Positions 42,999 to 52,460 of a DNA stretch of 64,000 nucleotides are shown here, piece by piece. Both the position numbers and the translations under genes were made by a program. The notes under the pieces are model-generated. The model worked only from the letters and a program-made list of their open reading frames with translations. It was not told where the DNA came from and did no database searches. Source of the stretch: Cytobacillus firmus (GTDB taxonomy: Bacteria; Bacillota; Bacilli; Bacillales; Cytobacillaceae); NCBI RefSeq assembly GCF_023715565.1, contig NZ_JAMBOJ010000007.1:1-64000 (forward strand), in the 5' to 3' direction. The stretch's first letter is position 1, and every line of letters begins with the position of its first letter.

Positions 42999-43131
42999 TT
43001 ACTATATTGCCATTTGGTAGAGAATATCTGCCTTGTAGAATTGAAGATTTGCTGTGAAAGGTCATGAGCCATCGGCGGATAATGATTAGCCGCAGGCAAA
43101 TTTCGCAATTATAGTTGGAGGGAGTACGCTG

Positions 43132-44490
43132 ATGAACCAATCGAGTTTAATTAAGCCGATGCTTGATGCACAGTACCCCATCATAGATTATGGAAGGGGA
43201 GTTTATCTATATGATACGGACGGAAAGAAATACCTGGATGCATCATCCGGTGCGATAACAGCTAATATTGGCCATGGTGTGGCGGAAATCATTGAGGCAA
43301 TGCATGAACAGGCTAAGAAAGTCTCTTTTGTGTATCGATCGCAATTTACGAGCGGGGCAGCTGAAAAGCTTGCCCATAAAATAGCGGAGGCTGCGATTGG
43401 TGATTTGAATTGGAGCTTTTTTGTGAACAGCGGGTCTGAGGCAACTGAAACAGCTATGAAAATAGCGATTCAGTACTGGCAGGAAAAAGGTATTATGACA
43501 AAAACAAAGGTGCTCTCAAGATGGATGAGCTATCATGGCATAACCCTGGGAGCTTTATCAATGTCAGGACATACGGGCAGAAGGGCTCGCTTCATACCGC
43601 TGCTTGAGGATTTTCCAGTCGTTCATCCGCCCTATTGCTATAGGTGCCCATACAGTCTTGAAGCGCCTGAATGCGGTTATTTGTGTGCCCATGAACTTGA
43701 AACTGTCATTAAACGAATAGGGTCAGAGAATATTGCTGCATTTATCGCAGAACCAGTCATTGGCGCTGCAGGCGGTGCTATTACCCCTCCAAAGGATTAC
43801 TACCGGATAATCAAAGAAATTTGTGACCGGTATGACATTTTATTTATTGCTGATGAGGTTATGACTGGGTTTGGCAGAACGGGGACAATGCTTGCCTGCG
43901 AGCAATGGAATGTAAAGCCTGATATTGTGGCCCTTGGAAAAGGAATGGGAGCCGGGTATGCACCGATAGCGGCTGCCCTTGTAAGCGATGAGGTTATGAA
44001 ACCTATATTGGCAGGGTCAAAGAGCATAATGAGTGGTCATACCTTGAGTGCTAATCCGCAGTCATGTGCAGTTTCGCTGGCAGTGCTTGAATACATCGAG
44101 AAAAATAACATCATTCCTGAAGTGGAGAGCAAAGGTGTGTATTTGAGTAATAAATTGACTAAGCTGCAATCCAAATTTTCCTTTATTGGTGATGTAAGGG
44201 GAAAAGGGCTGATGGTCGGACTTGAATTTGTAAAGGACCCTCTGACAAAAGAGCCGTATACAAAAAGCTTCGGTTTGACCCAGAGACTAATACAGGAAGC
44301 ACAGGACCAAGGTCTGCTTATTTATCCAGCTGGTGCGGGCACAAATGGTACTGACGGGGATGCCGTATTGATTGCACCGCCGCTGACTATTACCAAAAGG
44401 GAAATCGATGATCTGGTAAAAAGGTTTGAAAAGACTTTGCAGGTTTTCTTAGAAAATCATTTGATCCCTGTTGAGGGAGAGGATGAATAA
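43132..44490 (+). CDS. yodT: Class III aminotransferase of beta-lysine catabolism (YodT)
   Basis: A 452-residue PLP aminotransferase of the ornithine/GABA type. FVNSGSEATETAMKIA binds PLP, IADEVMTGFGRTG carries the conserved Asp, and ALGKGMGAGY the Schiff-base Lys. In the cluster it most likely transaminates N6-acetyl-beta-lysine to 3-keto-6-acetamidohexanoate. TTGGAGGGAG precedes the ATG. It heads yodT-S-R-Q, spaced by 2 bases or overlapping. Confidence 0.9.
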   Translation: MNQSSLIKPMLDAQYPIIDYGRGVYLYDTDGKKYLDASSGAITANIGHGVAEIIEAMHEQAKKVSFVYRSQFTSGAAEKLAHKIAEAAIGDLNWSFFVNSGSEATETAMKIAIQYWQEKGIMTKTKVLSRWMSYHGITLGALSMSGHTGRRARFIPLLEDFPVVHPPYCYRCPYSLEAPECGYLCAHELETVIKRIGSENIAAFIAEPVIGAAGGAITPPKDYYRIIKEICDRYDILFIADEVMTGFGRTGTMLACEQWNVKPDIVALGKGMGAGYAPIAAALVSDEVMKPILAGSKSIMSGHTLSANPQSCAVSLAVLEYIEKNNIIPEVESKGVYLSNKLTKLQSKFSFIGDVRGKGLMVGLEFVKDPLTKEPYTKSFGLTQRLIQEAQDQGLLIYPAGAGTNGTDGDAVLIAPPLTITKREIDDLVKRFEKTLQVFLENHLIPVEGEDE

Positions 44491-44492
44491 CA

Positions 44493-45185
44493 ATGGAGAA
44501 CACATTTAATAAGATTATTGAACTTGATGTTGCAATGAAGCATTTTCGGGACGGCATGATCATTATGTTTGGCGGCTTCGGCGGAATTGGCACTCCTCCG
44601 ACCCTTATTGACGGCATATTGGATAATGGATACAAAGATTTAACACTTATTGGAAATGATGCAGGCTTTCCCCATATTGGGATCGGGAAGGTGGTAAGCC
44701 AAGGAAGGGCAAAGAAAATGATTGCTTCTCATATTGGATCAAATCCCGTTGCCGGCCAACTAATGACAGATGGGAGGATGGAAGTGGAATTTTCACCCCA
44801 GGGGATATTGGCAGAAAGAATACGCGCTGGAGGAGTCGGAATACCTGCCATCCTTTCAGACATTGGACTTGATAACGACATAGTGACCGGCAATAAGCAA
44901 ACATGCATTATGGGCGGAAAAAAGTATCTTGTCGAGACGGCACTGACTGCAAATATATCGATTGTTTTTGCTAAAAAAGCTGATCCTTACGGGAACTTAG
45001 TTTTTGACAAAAGTGCCAGAAACACAAACCCGCTTGTCGCCATGGCTGGTGATATGACAATTGCGGAAGTGGAGGAGATTGTCCCGCTTGGCAGCCTGGA
45101 TCCGGATGAAATTATCACACCGGGCGTTTTCGTTAATTATATCGTTCCATCCAAAGGGGTGAATTGGAAATGGGCATGGGAGTAG
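44493..45185 (+). CDS. yodS: 3-oxoacid CoA-transferase-type subunit A (YodS)
   Basis: A 230-residue CoA-transferase alpha subunit (AtoD/ScoA type) with the N-terminal GGFGGIGTPPTLIDGI CoA-binding turn and the C-terminal DPDEIITPGVFVNYIV. It forms a heteromer with YodR. It overlaps yodR by 16 bases. In the route it would move CoA between acetoacetate or a short acyl donor and the 4-acetamidobutyrate or 3-keto intermediate. Confidence 0.9.
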   Translation: MENTFNKIIELDVAMKHFRDGMIIMFGGFGGIGTPPTLIDGILDNGYKDLTLIGNDAGFPHIGIGKVVSQGRAKKMIASHIGSNPVAGQLMTDGRMEVEFSPQGILAERIRAGGVGIPAILSDIGLDNDIVTGNKQTCIMGGKKYLVETALTANISIVFAKKADPYGNLVFDKSARNTNPLVAMAGDMTIAEVEEIVPLGSLDPDEIITPGVFVNYIVPSKGVNWKWAWE

Positions 45186-45832
45186 AGATTAGAAATCGTA
45201 TTGCCAAACGTGCTGCGGAGGAAATAAAGAATGGGATGATTGTAAATCTCGGTATTGGAATCCCATCGCTTGTCCCCAATCATTTGCCTGCCGGGACAAA
45301 TGTAATGTTTCATGCGGAAAATGGCATTACAGGTATGGGGCCAAGTCCGGAGAAAGGGAAGGAAGATGAGAATCTCTGCAATGCAGGAGGTTTCCCGGTC
45401 TCAATTGTAAAAGGTGCTTCATATTGCGACAGCACCATTGCATTCGGGATGATACGCAGAGGTCGGGTTGATATGACAATTCTTGGCTCCCTGGAGGTAA
45501 GCGGAAAAGGAGATTTGGCCAATTGGATTGTGCCGGGAAAAAAAGTTCCCGGCATGGGCGGTGCAATGGAGCTTGCCCAAAAAGCCAAAAAAGTTATTGT
45601 CCTAATGAACCAGACAGACAAGTACGGGAACCCCAAAATTGTTGACGAGTGCACCCTTCCTCTTACATCAGCACGCTGTGTAAACATGATTATTACAGAG
45701 ATGGCTGTCTTTCAAATATCATCTCATGGACTCACACTGACTGACTTGTTTACACCGTACTCTATAAATGAAGTTAGGGCAAAGACTGGCTGCAGTTTTA
45801 CAATTGCTGAGAATGTGAGAGTGATTAATTGA
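45170..45832 (+). CDS. yodR: 3-oxoacid CoA-transferase-type subunit B (YodR)
   Basis: A 220-residue beta subunit. The catalytic Glu that forms the acyl-CoA adduct lies in FHAENGITGMGP. GIGIPSLVPNHLP and LGSLEVSGKGDLANWIVPG are AtoA/ScoB signatures. The ATG at 45170 suits the AAGGGGTGA site; TTG 45164 and ATG 45176 are alternatives. Confidence 0.9.
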   Translation: MGMGVEIRNRIAKRAAEEIKNGMIVNLGIGIPSLVPNHLPAGTNVMFHAENGITGMGPSPEKGKEDENLCNAGGFPVSIVKGASYCDSTIAFGMIRRGRVDMTILGSLEVSGKGDLANWIVPGKKVPGMGGAMELAQKAKKVIVLMNQTDKYGNPKIVDECTLPLTSARCVNMIITEMAVFQISSHGLTLTDLFTPYSINEVRAKTGCSFTIAENVRVIN

Positions 45833-45871
45833 TAGATTTATTTCCCTTGGTCTATAAAAAGGAGTGAGAAT

Positions 45872-47149
45872 ATGAATGCTCATGCAAAGATAAAACAATG
45901 GTTGGAAGAAAATAAGCAAAGAGGAACAAGGCTTCTCCAGCAACTGGTCCAGGAAGGCAGCATCCGCGGAAATGAAAGCAGTGCACAGGCCATCATCATA
46001 GAAAAATGCCGCAAACTTGGACTAACCCTTGATATTTGGGAAATCGGCAAGGAACAATTGATAATGCATCCTGCCTTTTGTTCAGATCGAAAGGATTTTT
46101 CCGGAAACCCCAATGTGGTGGCTGTTTTGAAAGGAACAGGCGGAGGAAGGTCCATCATCCTCAATGGCCATATTGATGTCGTTCCGGAAGGAGACCGAAA
46201 TGATTGGGAACATGATCCATTTAGCGGCAGGGTTGAAGATGGAAAGCTATTTGGCAGGGGTTCAACCGATATGAAAGGCGGCACCGTTTCGCTCCTGCTT
46301 GCCATGGAAGCCATTATTGAGCTTGGAATCAAGCTTAAAGGCGATGTGATTTTTCAAAGTGTCATAGAAGAAGAAAGCGGCGGGGCTGGAACATTGGCAG
46401 CAGTCCTCAGGGGATATTCTGCCGATGGGGCAATCATTCCTGAACCGACTAATATGAAACTGTTCCCAAAACAGCAGGGCTCAATGTGGTTTCGGATATC
46501 AGTCAAAGGACGTTCAGCACACGGAGGAACCAGATATGAGGGCATCAATGCCATTGAAAAAGCCATTTATGTGATAACAAAGCTTCAGGAGCTTGAGAAG
46601 GTAAGGAACCTTAAAATTGAAGACCCGCTTTATTCAAATATCCCGATTCCGATTCCTATTAATATAGGAAAAATATACAGCGGAGAATGGCCATCTTCCG
46701 TGCCGGATATAGCTGTCATAGAGGGAAGGATGGGGGTAGCCCCGGATGAAGAGATGAAATCTGCCGAAAAAGAGCTGGAGGATTGCCTGAAGGAAGCGGT
46801 CCAACATGATGAATGGCTTAAAAGGAATCCTCCTCAAGTTGAATGGTTTGGCGGACGTTGGCTGCCTGGTGATCTGGAGCAGGATCATCTTTTAATGGCT
46901 GTATTATCTGAATCCTTTGAAACAGTAAAAGGAAAACAGCCGGCAGTTGAAGCATCACCTTGGGGAACGGATGGAGGCATATTATCCAAAGTAGGAAATA
47001 CACCTGTTGTTGTCTTTGGGCCAGGTGTAACGGAAGCCGCCCATGATGTAAACGAATTTATTTTTTTAGGGGAAGTTTTTGATGCGGCTGAAATTATTGC
47101 TCTGGCCATACTGGAATGGTGCGGTATTAATCAGGGAGAGGGGAAATAA
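45872..47149 (+). CDS. yodQ: M20-family deacetylase (YodQ)
   Basis: A 425-residue ArgE/DapE-type zinc amidohydrolase: LNGHIDVVPEGD (His, Asp), GRGSTDMKGG (bridging Asp), IEEESGGAG (catalytic Glu pair), PEPTN, and the last His in AAHDVNEFI. In this cluster it is expected to remove the acetyl group from 4-acetamidobutyrate or its precursor. AAGGAGTGAG precedes the ATG. Confidence 0.9.
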   Translation: MNAHAKIKQWLEENKQRGTRLLQQLVQEGSIRGNESSAQAIIIEKCRKLGLTLDIWEIGKEQLIMHPAFCSDRKDFSGNPNVVAVLKGTGGGRSIILNGHIDVVPEGDRNDWEHDPFSGRVEDGKLFGRGSTDMKGGTVSLLLAMEAIIELGIKLKGDVIFQSVIEEESGGAGTLAAVLRGYSADGAIIPEPTNMKLFPKQQGSMWFRISVKGRSAHGGTRYEGINAIEKAIYVITKLQELEKVRNLKIEDPLYSNIPIPIPINIGKIYSGEWPSSVPDIAVIEGRMGVAPDEEMKSAEKELEDCLKEAVQHDEWLKRNPPQVEWFGGRWLPGDLEQDHLLMAVLSESFETVKGKQPAVEASPWGTDGGILSKVGNTPVVVFGPGVTEAAHDVNEFIFLGEVFDAAEIIALAILEWCGINQGEGK

Positions 47150-47151
47150 AA

Positions 47152-48483
47152 ATGGGATCAATTAATATAAGAACAGAGCTGCCGGGACCAAAAGGGAAGG
47201 AATTATTGGCTAAAAAGGAGAAGAATGTTCCAAAGGGGCCATTTAACACGATGCAGACATTTGCTGTTAAAGGGGTTGGAGCACTTCTGACAGATATAGA
47301 TGGAAATACGTTTCTTGATTTTGCGGGGGCCATTGGTACACTGAATGTTGGACATTGTCCGCCAAGGGTTATTGAAGCGCTGCATGCCCAAATTGACCAA
47401 TATCTTCACCCGTGCTTCCATGTCATGATGTATGAGCCTTATATCAAGCTGGCAGAGAAACTAAACAGTATTACACCAGGCAATCACAGCAAAAAAACCT
47501 TCTTTTTAAGCACCGGAGCAGAGGCAGTTGAAAATGCGGTTAAAATAGCAAGGAAATTTACAGGCAGAAAAGGAATTATATCATTTGAAAGGGGCTTTCA
47601 TGGCCGTACCTATATGTCCATGAGTTTAACGAGTAAAGTAAAACCGTATAAATATGAATTCGGGCCATTTGCACCGGAAACGTATAAATGGCCTTATCCT
47701 TATTATTATCGCAGCGAGGGGCTGAAGGATAAAGCCCATGATAATGTCCTGCTTAAAAAATTCGAAACGTTTTTTCTGAGCGAGGTGCCGCCTGAAGAAA
47801 TAGCTGCTATCATTATGGAACCTGTTCAGGGTGAAGGCGGTTTTGTCATGCCGTCGTCCCATTTTGTAAAAGGTGTTAAAGAGCTTTGTGAAAAACATGG
47901 AATCCTATTTATCGCTGATGAGGTGCAGACAGGATTTGGCAGGACAGGCAAAATGTTTGCCATGGAGCATTATGATGTTGTGCCGGATCTTATGACCATG
48001 TCTAAATCAATCGGTGCAGGATTGCCGATCAGTGCTGTAACTGGAAGGGCAGATATAATGGATTCACCGAATATCGGTGAAATCGGCGGAACTTACGGAG
48101 GCAGTCCGCTAGGGTGTGCAGCTGCCTTAGAAGTGATTCGGACAATTGAGGAAGAAGGATTATTAGAAAGAGCAAATGAAATCGGAAGCCTTTTCACTGA
48201 AAAATTTTCCGGTTTTCCTTTAAAATATAAGCAAGTGGGTGAAGTACGTTCTTTAGGAGCAATGTGTGCCATTGAATTTGTTAAAGATCAGGAAACAAAG
48301 GAACCAAATAAAGAAATCGTTCAGGAAATCCTGTCGAAGGCACACAAGCGCGGCCTCATCGTAATGAGCGCCGGCTTATATGGCAATATTATTCGTTTGC
48401 TCAGTCCGCTTGTTACAACCAATGAACAGCTCAATGAAGGATTTTCCGTATTGGAAGAAGTAATAGGTGAATGCTGCACATAA
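47152..48483 (+). CDS. gabT: GABA aminotransferase-like class III aminotransferase
   Basis: A 443-residue class III aminotransferase closer to GabT than YodT: FLSTGAEAVENAVKIARKFTGR, GFHGRTYMSMSLT, MEPVQGEGGF, IADEVQTGFGRTG and the PLP lysine in MSKSIGAGLPISAV. It starts 2 bases after yodQ. This gene is not part of the B. subtilis yod cluster. Placed after the deacetylase it would convert 4-aminobutyrate to succinate semialdehyde. Confidence 0.85.
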   Translation: MGSINIRTELPGPKGKELLAKKEKNVPKGPFNTMQTFAVKGVGALLTDIDGNTFLDFAGAIGTLNVGHCPPRVIEALHAQIDQYLHPCFHVMMYEPYIKLAEKLNSITPGNHSKKTFFLSTGAEAVENAVKIARKFTGRKGIISFERGFHGRTYMSMSLTSKVKPYKYEFGPFAPETYKWPYPYYYRSEGLKDKAHDNVLLKKFETFFLSEVPPEEIAAIIMEPVQGEGGFVMPSSHFVKGVKELCEKHGILFIADEVQTGFGRTGKMFAMEHYDVVPDLMTMSKSIGAGLPISAVTGRADIMDSPNIGEIGGTYGGSPLGCAAALEVIRTIEEEGLLERANEIGSLFTEKFSGFPLKYKQVGEVRSLGAMCAIEFVKDQETKEPNKEIVQEILSKAHKRGLIVMSAGLYGNIIRLLSPLVTTNEQLNEGFSVLEEVIGECCT

Positions 48484-48495
48484 GGAGGAATTCCA

Positions 48496-49917
48496 TTGAA
48501 ACAACATTTATGGATTAGCGGAAAGTTCAGGGAAACAGAGAATTACAAAGCATTAAAGAGCCCTTATAGCGGGGAGGTTATTGCAGAAGTTGCCATGGCA
48601 GCTCCTTCCGATGTGGAGTCAGCGATTGATGCGGCAGAACAATGCAGAAAAATAATGGCTGATATGCCTGCCCATAAACGGGCGGAAATACTGGAAAATG
48701 TGGTCGCCATCATGAAGGAGGAAAAAGAGGAGTGCGCAAAGATTATTGCACACGAAGCTTCAAAGCCGATAAAGGCTGCCAGAGGAGAAGTTGACCGCAC
48801 CATCATGACATACACCTTCGCTGCCCAGGAAGCGCGCAGACTTTATGGAGAAACAATTCCAATGGATGCGGCTCCGGGAGGCGAAGGCCGGGTATCCTAT
48901 ACAGTACGAGAGCCTCTGGGGATTATTGGAGCTATCACGCCATTCAACTTTCCTATGAACCTGGTTGCGCATAAAGTGGGACCGGCTATTGCTTCCGGCA
49001 ATACTGTTGTTTTAAAGCCTGCATCTCAAACGCCAATGTCGGCATACAAAGTTGCTGATATTTTTCACAGAGCAGGACTTCCTGCAGGAGCCCTGAATGT
49101 GGTAACCGGAAGTGGCGGAACCGTTGGAGATGTACTTGTTGCCGATGGACGCATATCGATGATTACTTTTACAGGCAGCCCGGCAGTAGGCAAGCAAATC
49201 CGCGAACATGCAGGACTGAAGAGAGTAACGCTTGAATTAGGGTCCAATTCGGCAGTTGTTGTGGATGAAAATGCAGAAGTGGAGAAAATTGTCCCGCGTA
49301 TTGCAGCCGGGGCCTTTGCCTTCCAGGGTCAGGTATGTATTTCCGTGCAGCGCATCTATGTCCATGAATCTCTGTACCAGACATTTGCCGAGCGTTTTGT
49401 TGAGGAAACCAAAAAGCTGAAAATCGGCGATCCGCTTAATGAGGATACAGATATTTCAGCGATGATTTCCAGGAGTGACACAGAACGCGCAGAGACCTGG
49501 ATTAAGAGTGCCGTAGAAAACGGAGCGGAGCTTGCTCTTGGCGGGAATGCTACAGATAATACGTTGTATCCGACAGTCCTGCTGAATGTTGACAAATCTG
49601 AAAAAATTTCATGTGAAGAAGCATTTGCACCAGTAGTTCATATTAATTCATTCACCAGCTTTGAAGAGGCACTGGCACTTGTGAATGATTCGGATTTTGG
49701 ACTTCAGGCCGGTGTATTCACCAAGGATGTGAACAAAGCCTTCAAAGCAGCAAAAGAGCTTCATGTCGGCGGGGTTATGGTGAACGATTTCCCGACCTTC
49801 CGTGTAGACCACATGCCATATGGCGGTGTGAAAATGAGCGGTATGGGACGTGAAGGAATCAAATATGCTGTTGAAGAAATGACAGAGATGAAGCTGATCA
49901 GCTTTAAAATTGACTAA
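48496..49917 (+). CDS. Aldehyde dehydrogenase, probably succinate-semialdehyde dehydrogenase
   Basis: A 473-residue ALDH. The substrate-fold loop ITPFNFPMNL, catalytic Glu in LELGSNSAVVV, and catalytic Cys in FQGQVCISVQR are present. TTG start 8 bases after AAGGAGG, 12 bases behind gabT. The pair suggests oxidation of succinate semialdehyde to succinate. The sequence itself is of general ALDH type, so the substrate is inferred from context. Confidence 0.85.
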   Translation: MKQHLWISGKFRETENYKALKSPYSGEVIAEVAMAAPSDVESAIDAAEQCRKIMADMPAHKRAEILENVVAIMKEEKEECAKIIAHEASKPIKAARGEVDRTIMTYTFAAQEARRLYGETIPMDAAPGGEGRVSYTVREPLGIIGAITPFNFPMNLVAHKVGPAIASGNTVVLKPASQTPMSAYKVADIFHRAGLPAGALNVVTGSGGTVGDVLVADGRISMITFTGSPAVGKQIREHAGLKRVTLELGSNSAVVVDENAEVEKIVPRIAAGAFAFQGQVCISVQRIYVHESLYQTFAERFVEETKKLKIGDPLNEDTDISAMISRSDTERAETWIKSAVENGAELALGGNATDNTLYPTVLLNVDKSEKISCEEAFAPVVHINSFTSFEEALALVNDSDFGLQAGVFTKDVNKAFKAAKELHVGGVMVNDFPTFRVDHMPYGGVKMSGMGREGIKYAVEEMTEMKLISFKID

Positions 49918-49933
49918 GATAAAAAGGAAGAAT

Positions 49934-49957
49934 AATGCCTGGCCCTTTGGCCGGGCA
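49934..49957 (+). other. GC-rich hairpin between ALDH and yodP genes
   Basis: GCCTGGCC and GGCCGGGC form an 8-bp stem with a CTTT loop and no T tract. It is more likely a processing or stability element than a terminator. Confidence 0.55.
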
Positions 49958-49985
49958 AATTTATTAATAGAAGGGGGTCTTAGCA

Positions 49986-50843
49986 ATGAATAATACTGCT
50001 TCAGTAAAAACACTAAAAAAAGAACACTTTACGGCCCAATTCTACCTGGACCCATTCAATAAACGATTAAGGGTCGACAATTATGCAGGTGAATTGGCAG
50101 GTGCGGTCCATGAAGCAGAGAAAACAGCAAAAGAACACAAATGTGATAAATTAATCTTCAGGGGAAGAGCTGAAAATTATTTAGATCTTCTTTCATTGGG
50201 ATTTCAGTGCGAGGCAGTTATTGACAGGTATTTCCACGGATCTGATCAATACTTTTTCTGCAAGTATTTTTCAGATGAAAGAAGAACTAATGGGCACTGG
50301 ATCTCTGAAGACAGCATCGTTAAAAATGTAACTGCCCTTGAAAGATACCCGGATGTCATAATGCCTCCTCCTGAATATCAGCTTATAAAAATAACAGAGC
50401 AGGATGCTGAAAAAATGGCTGAATTATACCGTGAAGTTTTTAAAATTTATCCGACACCTCTCCATGATCCCACATATATTAAAAAGACAATCCAGGAGGG
50501 CACAATTTATTACGCTTTTCAGTATGAAGATGACCTTGTCAGTGCAGCTTCAGCGGAAATCAATCTTTTTTATAAAAACGCAGAACTGACAGATTGTGCG
50601 ACACTCCCATCCCACCGTAAACATGGTTTAATGAAAATACTCCTCGAAAAATTGGAAAAAGATCTAAAATCGCAGGGCGTATTCTGTGCCTACTCAATCG
50701 CCAGAGCGCAGTCATTCGGTATGAATGCCGTTTTGCATCAGCTTGGCTATTCCTATCGGGGCCGTCTTCTTAACAACTGCTATATTTTCGATAAACTTGA
50801 AAATATGAATGTCTGGGTAAGGGATTTAGCCAATTCTGATTAA
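49986..50843 (+). CDS. ablB: Beta-lysine N6-acetyltransferase (AblB/YodP)
   Basis: A 285-residue two-part GNAT protein. The C-terminal acetyl-CoA motif is LPSHRKHGLMKILLEKL; the N-terminal half has the RVDNYAGELAGAVHEAEK segment typical of AblB. It acetylates beta-lysine made by KamA. In archaea the product is a salt-protectant; with YodT-S-R-Q present it is more likely a catabolic intermediate. AAGGGGGT precedes the ATG. Confidence 0.92.
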   Translation: MNNTASVKTLKKEHFTAQFYLDPFNKRLRVDNYAGELAGAVHEAEKTAKEHKCDKLIFRGRAENYLDLLSLGFQCEAVIDRYFHGSDQYFFCKYFSDERRTNGHWISEDSIVKNVTALERYPDVIMPPPEYQLIKITEQDAEKMAELYREVFKIYPTPLHDPTYIKKTIQEGTIYYAFQYEDDLVSAASAEINLFYKNAELTDCATLPSHRKHGLMKILLEKLEKDLKSQGVFCAYSIARAQSFGMNAVLHQLGYSYRGRLLNNCYIFDKLENMNVWVRDLANSD

Positions 50844-50860
50844 CGGACCCTCAAAAAGAA

Positions 50861-50878
50861 GTGCTGAATTTTCGGCAT
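50861..50878 (+). promoter_or_regulatory. 18-bp palindromic element, candidate activator site
   Basis: GTGCTGAATTTTCGGCAT is an imperfect palindrome. It resembles the 18-bp GTGCCGAATAATCGGCAC at 52351-52368 (14 of 18 identical). A half site TTCGGCAC lies at 50893-50900 within a TGACAGG/CCTGTCA inverted repeat. These surround the start of the activator gene, suggesting autoregulation. Confidence 0.5.
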
Positions 50879-50930
50879 AGTACTGACAGGTTTTCGGCAC
50901 CCTGTCATATACATAAGCAGGGGGGATTTA

Positions 50931-52361
50931 ATGATTGAAACTCAAAGTATTTCTAAAGAAGTTCTGACCGCCATATTAAAAGGCATTGATGAAGGGATTC
51001 ATGTAGTGGACTTGAATGGAATGACCATTTTTTATAATGAAATAGCTGCTAAACACGATGGTCTTGAAGTTTCCGAGGTAATCGGAAAACCTGTTCTGAA
51101 AGTCTTTCCTTCATTAAATAAAGAGACAAGCACTTTATTAAAAGTTATGAAAACAGAAACACCGATATATAATCAGACCCAGTCCTACGTAAACCTCTAT
51201 GGTGCACAAATAGAAACCATCAACACCACTCTTCCTATAACTGTAAATGGGAAGGTAGCGGGAGCTGTCGAGATTGCAAAGGACTATTCCAGATTGAAGC
51301 TTCTTTCTGAAAGCCTTCTTGATTTGCGCAAAAAAATAAAACAGCCAGTCAAAAAAACGGCGGCTGTCAATAATGTACAGTATACACTTGATAGCCTTCT
51401 CACAATGAATAAAGAAATGAAAAAAATTAAAAGTGAAGCAGCAAAACTGGCAAAATCCGATTCTTCCATTCTGGTGTTTGGGGAAAGCGGGTGCGGAAAG
51501 GAGCTCTTTGTTCAGGGGCTTCATCATGCTTCATCAAGAACTGAGGGCCCATTTATTGCCCAGAACTGTGCGGCGATTCCGGAGTCCTTGCTTGAAAGTA
51601 TTCTTTTTGGGACTGCTAAAGGAAGCTATACAGGAGCGGTAGACCGGCCGGGGCTATTTGAATTAGCCGATGGCGGGACACTCTTTCTTGATGAAATACA
51701 TGCCATGCCGATTGAGCTGCAGGCTAAATTGCTTAGAGTGCTTGAGGATGGCGTCGTCCGAAGAGTAGGAAGTCCGAAGAGCTCGCTGGTCAATGTACGG
51801 GTGATTGCTGCCATGAATATCCATCCAGTGGAAGCACTTGAGAAGAACCAAATGAGAAAGGACCTATTTTACCGCTTAAACGTTCTCACTTTTGGTCTCC
51901 TTCCTCTTAGGGAGAGAAAGGAAGATATTGAATTTCTTGCAAATCATTTTATTAAGCGATTTAATCTCGTGTTAAAAAAAGGAGTTTCAGGAATTGGGGA
52001 TGATGTGCTGGCTTTTTTCAAACAATACACATGGCCCGGAAACGTCAGGGAATTAAAGCATACAATCGAGTACATGATGAATGTCTGTGAAGGAGATTTT
52101 CTTAGAGCAGAGGATTTGCCCGTTATAATGAAACAGCAGCTTCGAAAGAATAAACAGGATTTTTCAGTAAAAGTCCAGCCATTACGGGTGAGTATGGAAA
52201 GGCAGGAAAAATCGTTAATTGAAAAAGCTCTTCAAGAAACAAACGGGAATATAAAAAAAGCCGCAAAGCTATTGGAGTTGCCCCGTCAGACACTGCAATA
52301 TAAACTGGCCAAGTATAATATTGAAATGAATAACAGAGTTGTGAAAAAAAGTGCCGAATAA
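50931..52361 (+). CDS. Sigma-54 (SigL) activator with PAS domain, RocR-like
   Basis: A 476-residue enhancer-binding protein. A PAS-like sensor (about 15-120) is followed by the AAA+ domain with Walker A GESGCGKE (184-191), the sigma-54 contact loop GSYTGA (231-236, a variant of GAFTGA), Walker B TLFLDE (250-255) and a Fis-type helix-turn-helix (about 435-465). The sensor suggests a ligand such as lysine, beta-lysine or a product. It lies between ablB and kamA; kamA has a sigma-54 promoter, so it is the obvious target. Confidence 0.93.
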   Translation: MIETQSISKEVLTAILKGIDEGIHVVDLNGMTIFYNEIAAKHDGLEVSEVIGKPVLKVFPSLNKETSTLLKVMKTETPIYNQTQSYVNLYGAQIETINTTLPITVNGKVAGAVEIAKDYSRLKLLSESLLDLRKKIKQPVKKTAAVNNVQYTLDSLLTMNKEMKKIKSEAAKLAKSDSSILVFGESGCGKELFVQGLHHASSRTEGPFIAQNCAAIPESLLESILFGTAKGSYTGAVDRPGLFELADGGTLFLDEIHAMPIELQAKLLRVLEDGVVRRVGSPKSSLVNVRVIAAMNIHPVEALEKNQMRKDLFYRLNVLTFGLLPLRERKEDIEFLANHFIKRFNLVLKKGVSGIGDDVLAFFKQYTWPGNVRELKHTIEYMMNVCEGDFLRAEDLPVIMKQQLRKNKQDFSVKVQPLRVSMERQEKSLIEKALQETNGNIKKAAKLLELPRQTLQYKLAKYNIEMNNRVVKKSAE

Positions 52362-52375
52362 TCGGCACTTTTTTG
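52351..52375 (+). terminator. Terminator over the activator stop codon; possible upstream activating site
   Basis: GTGCCGA pairs with TCGGCAC (loop ATAA includes the stop codon end) and is followed by TTTTTTG. The same 18-bp palindrome resembles the element before the activator gene. Its centre is about 128 bases before the predicted sigma-54 transcription start, a normal distance for an activator site. Confidence 0.8.
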
Positions 52376-52411
52376 TTTAACGGAAATAAAAGTATCCCTT
52401 AAGCTGCAAAT

Positions 52412-52433
52412 AATCGCCAATACGGTTGGGATT
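52412..52433 (+). repeat. Inverted repeat close upstream of the kamA promoter
   Basis: AATCGCCAA and TTGGGATT (52426-52433) form a near-perfect inverted repeat about 40 bases before the -24 element. It is an alternative candidate binding site for the activator. Confidence 0.45.
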
Positions 52434-52460
52434 TCATATGATAGTACGGAATATTCTAAA

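Noticed and set aside
43001-43131. Sigma-54 promoter upstream of yodT
   Set aside because: The best GG...GC pair (TTTGGTAG to CTGCC) has 12 bases between instead of 10 and lacks TGGCAC and TTGC.
45880-46332. 150-codon open frame antisense to yodQ
   Set aside because: Entirely within the well-supported M20 gene on the other strand.
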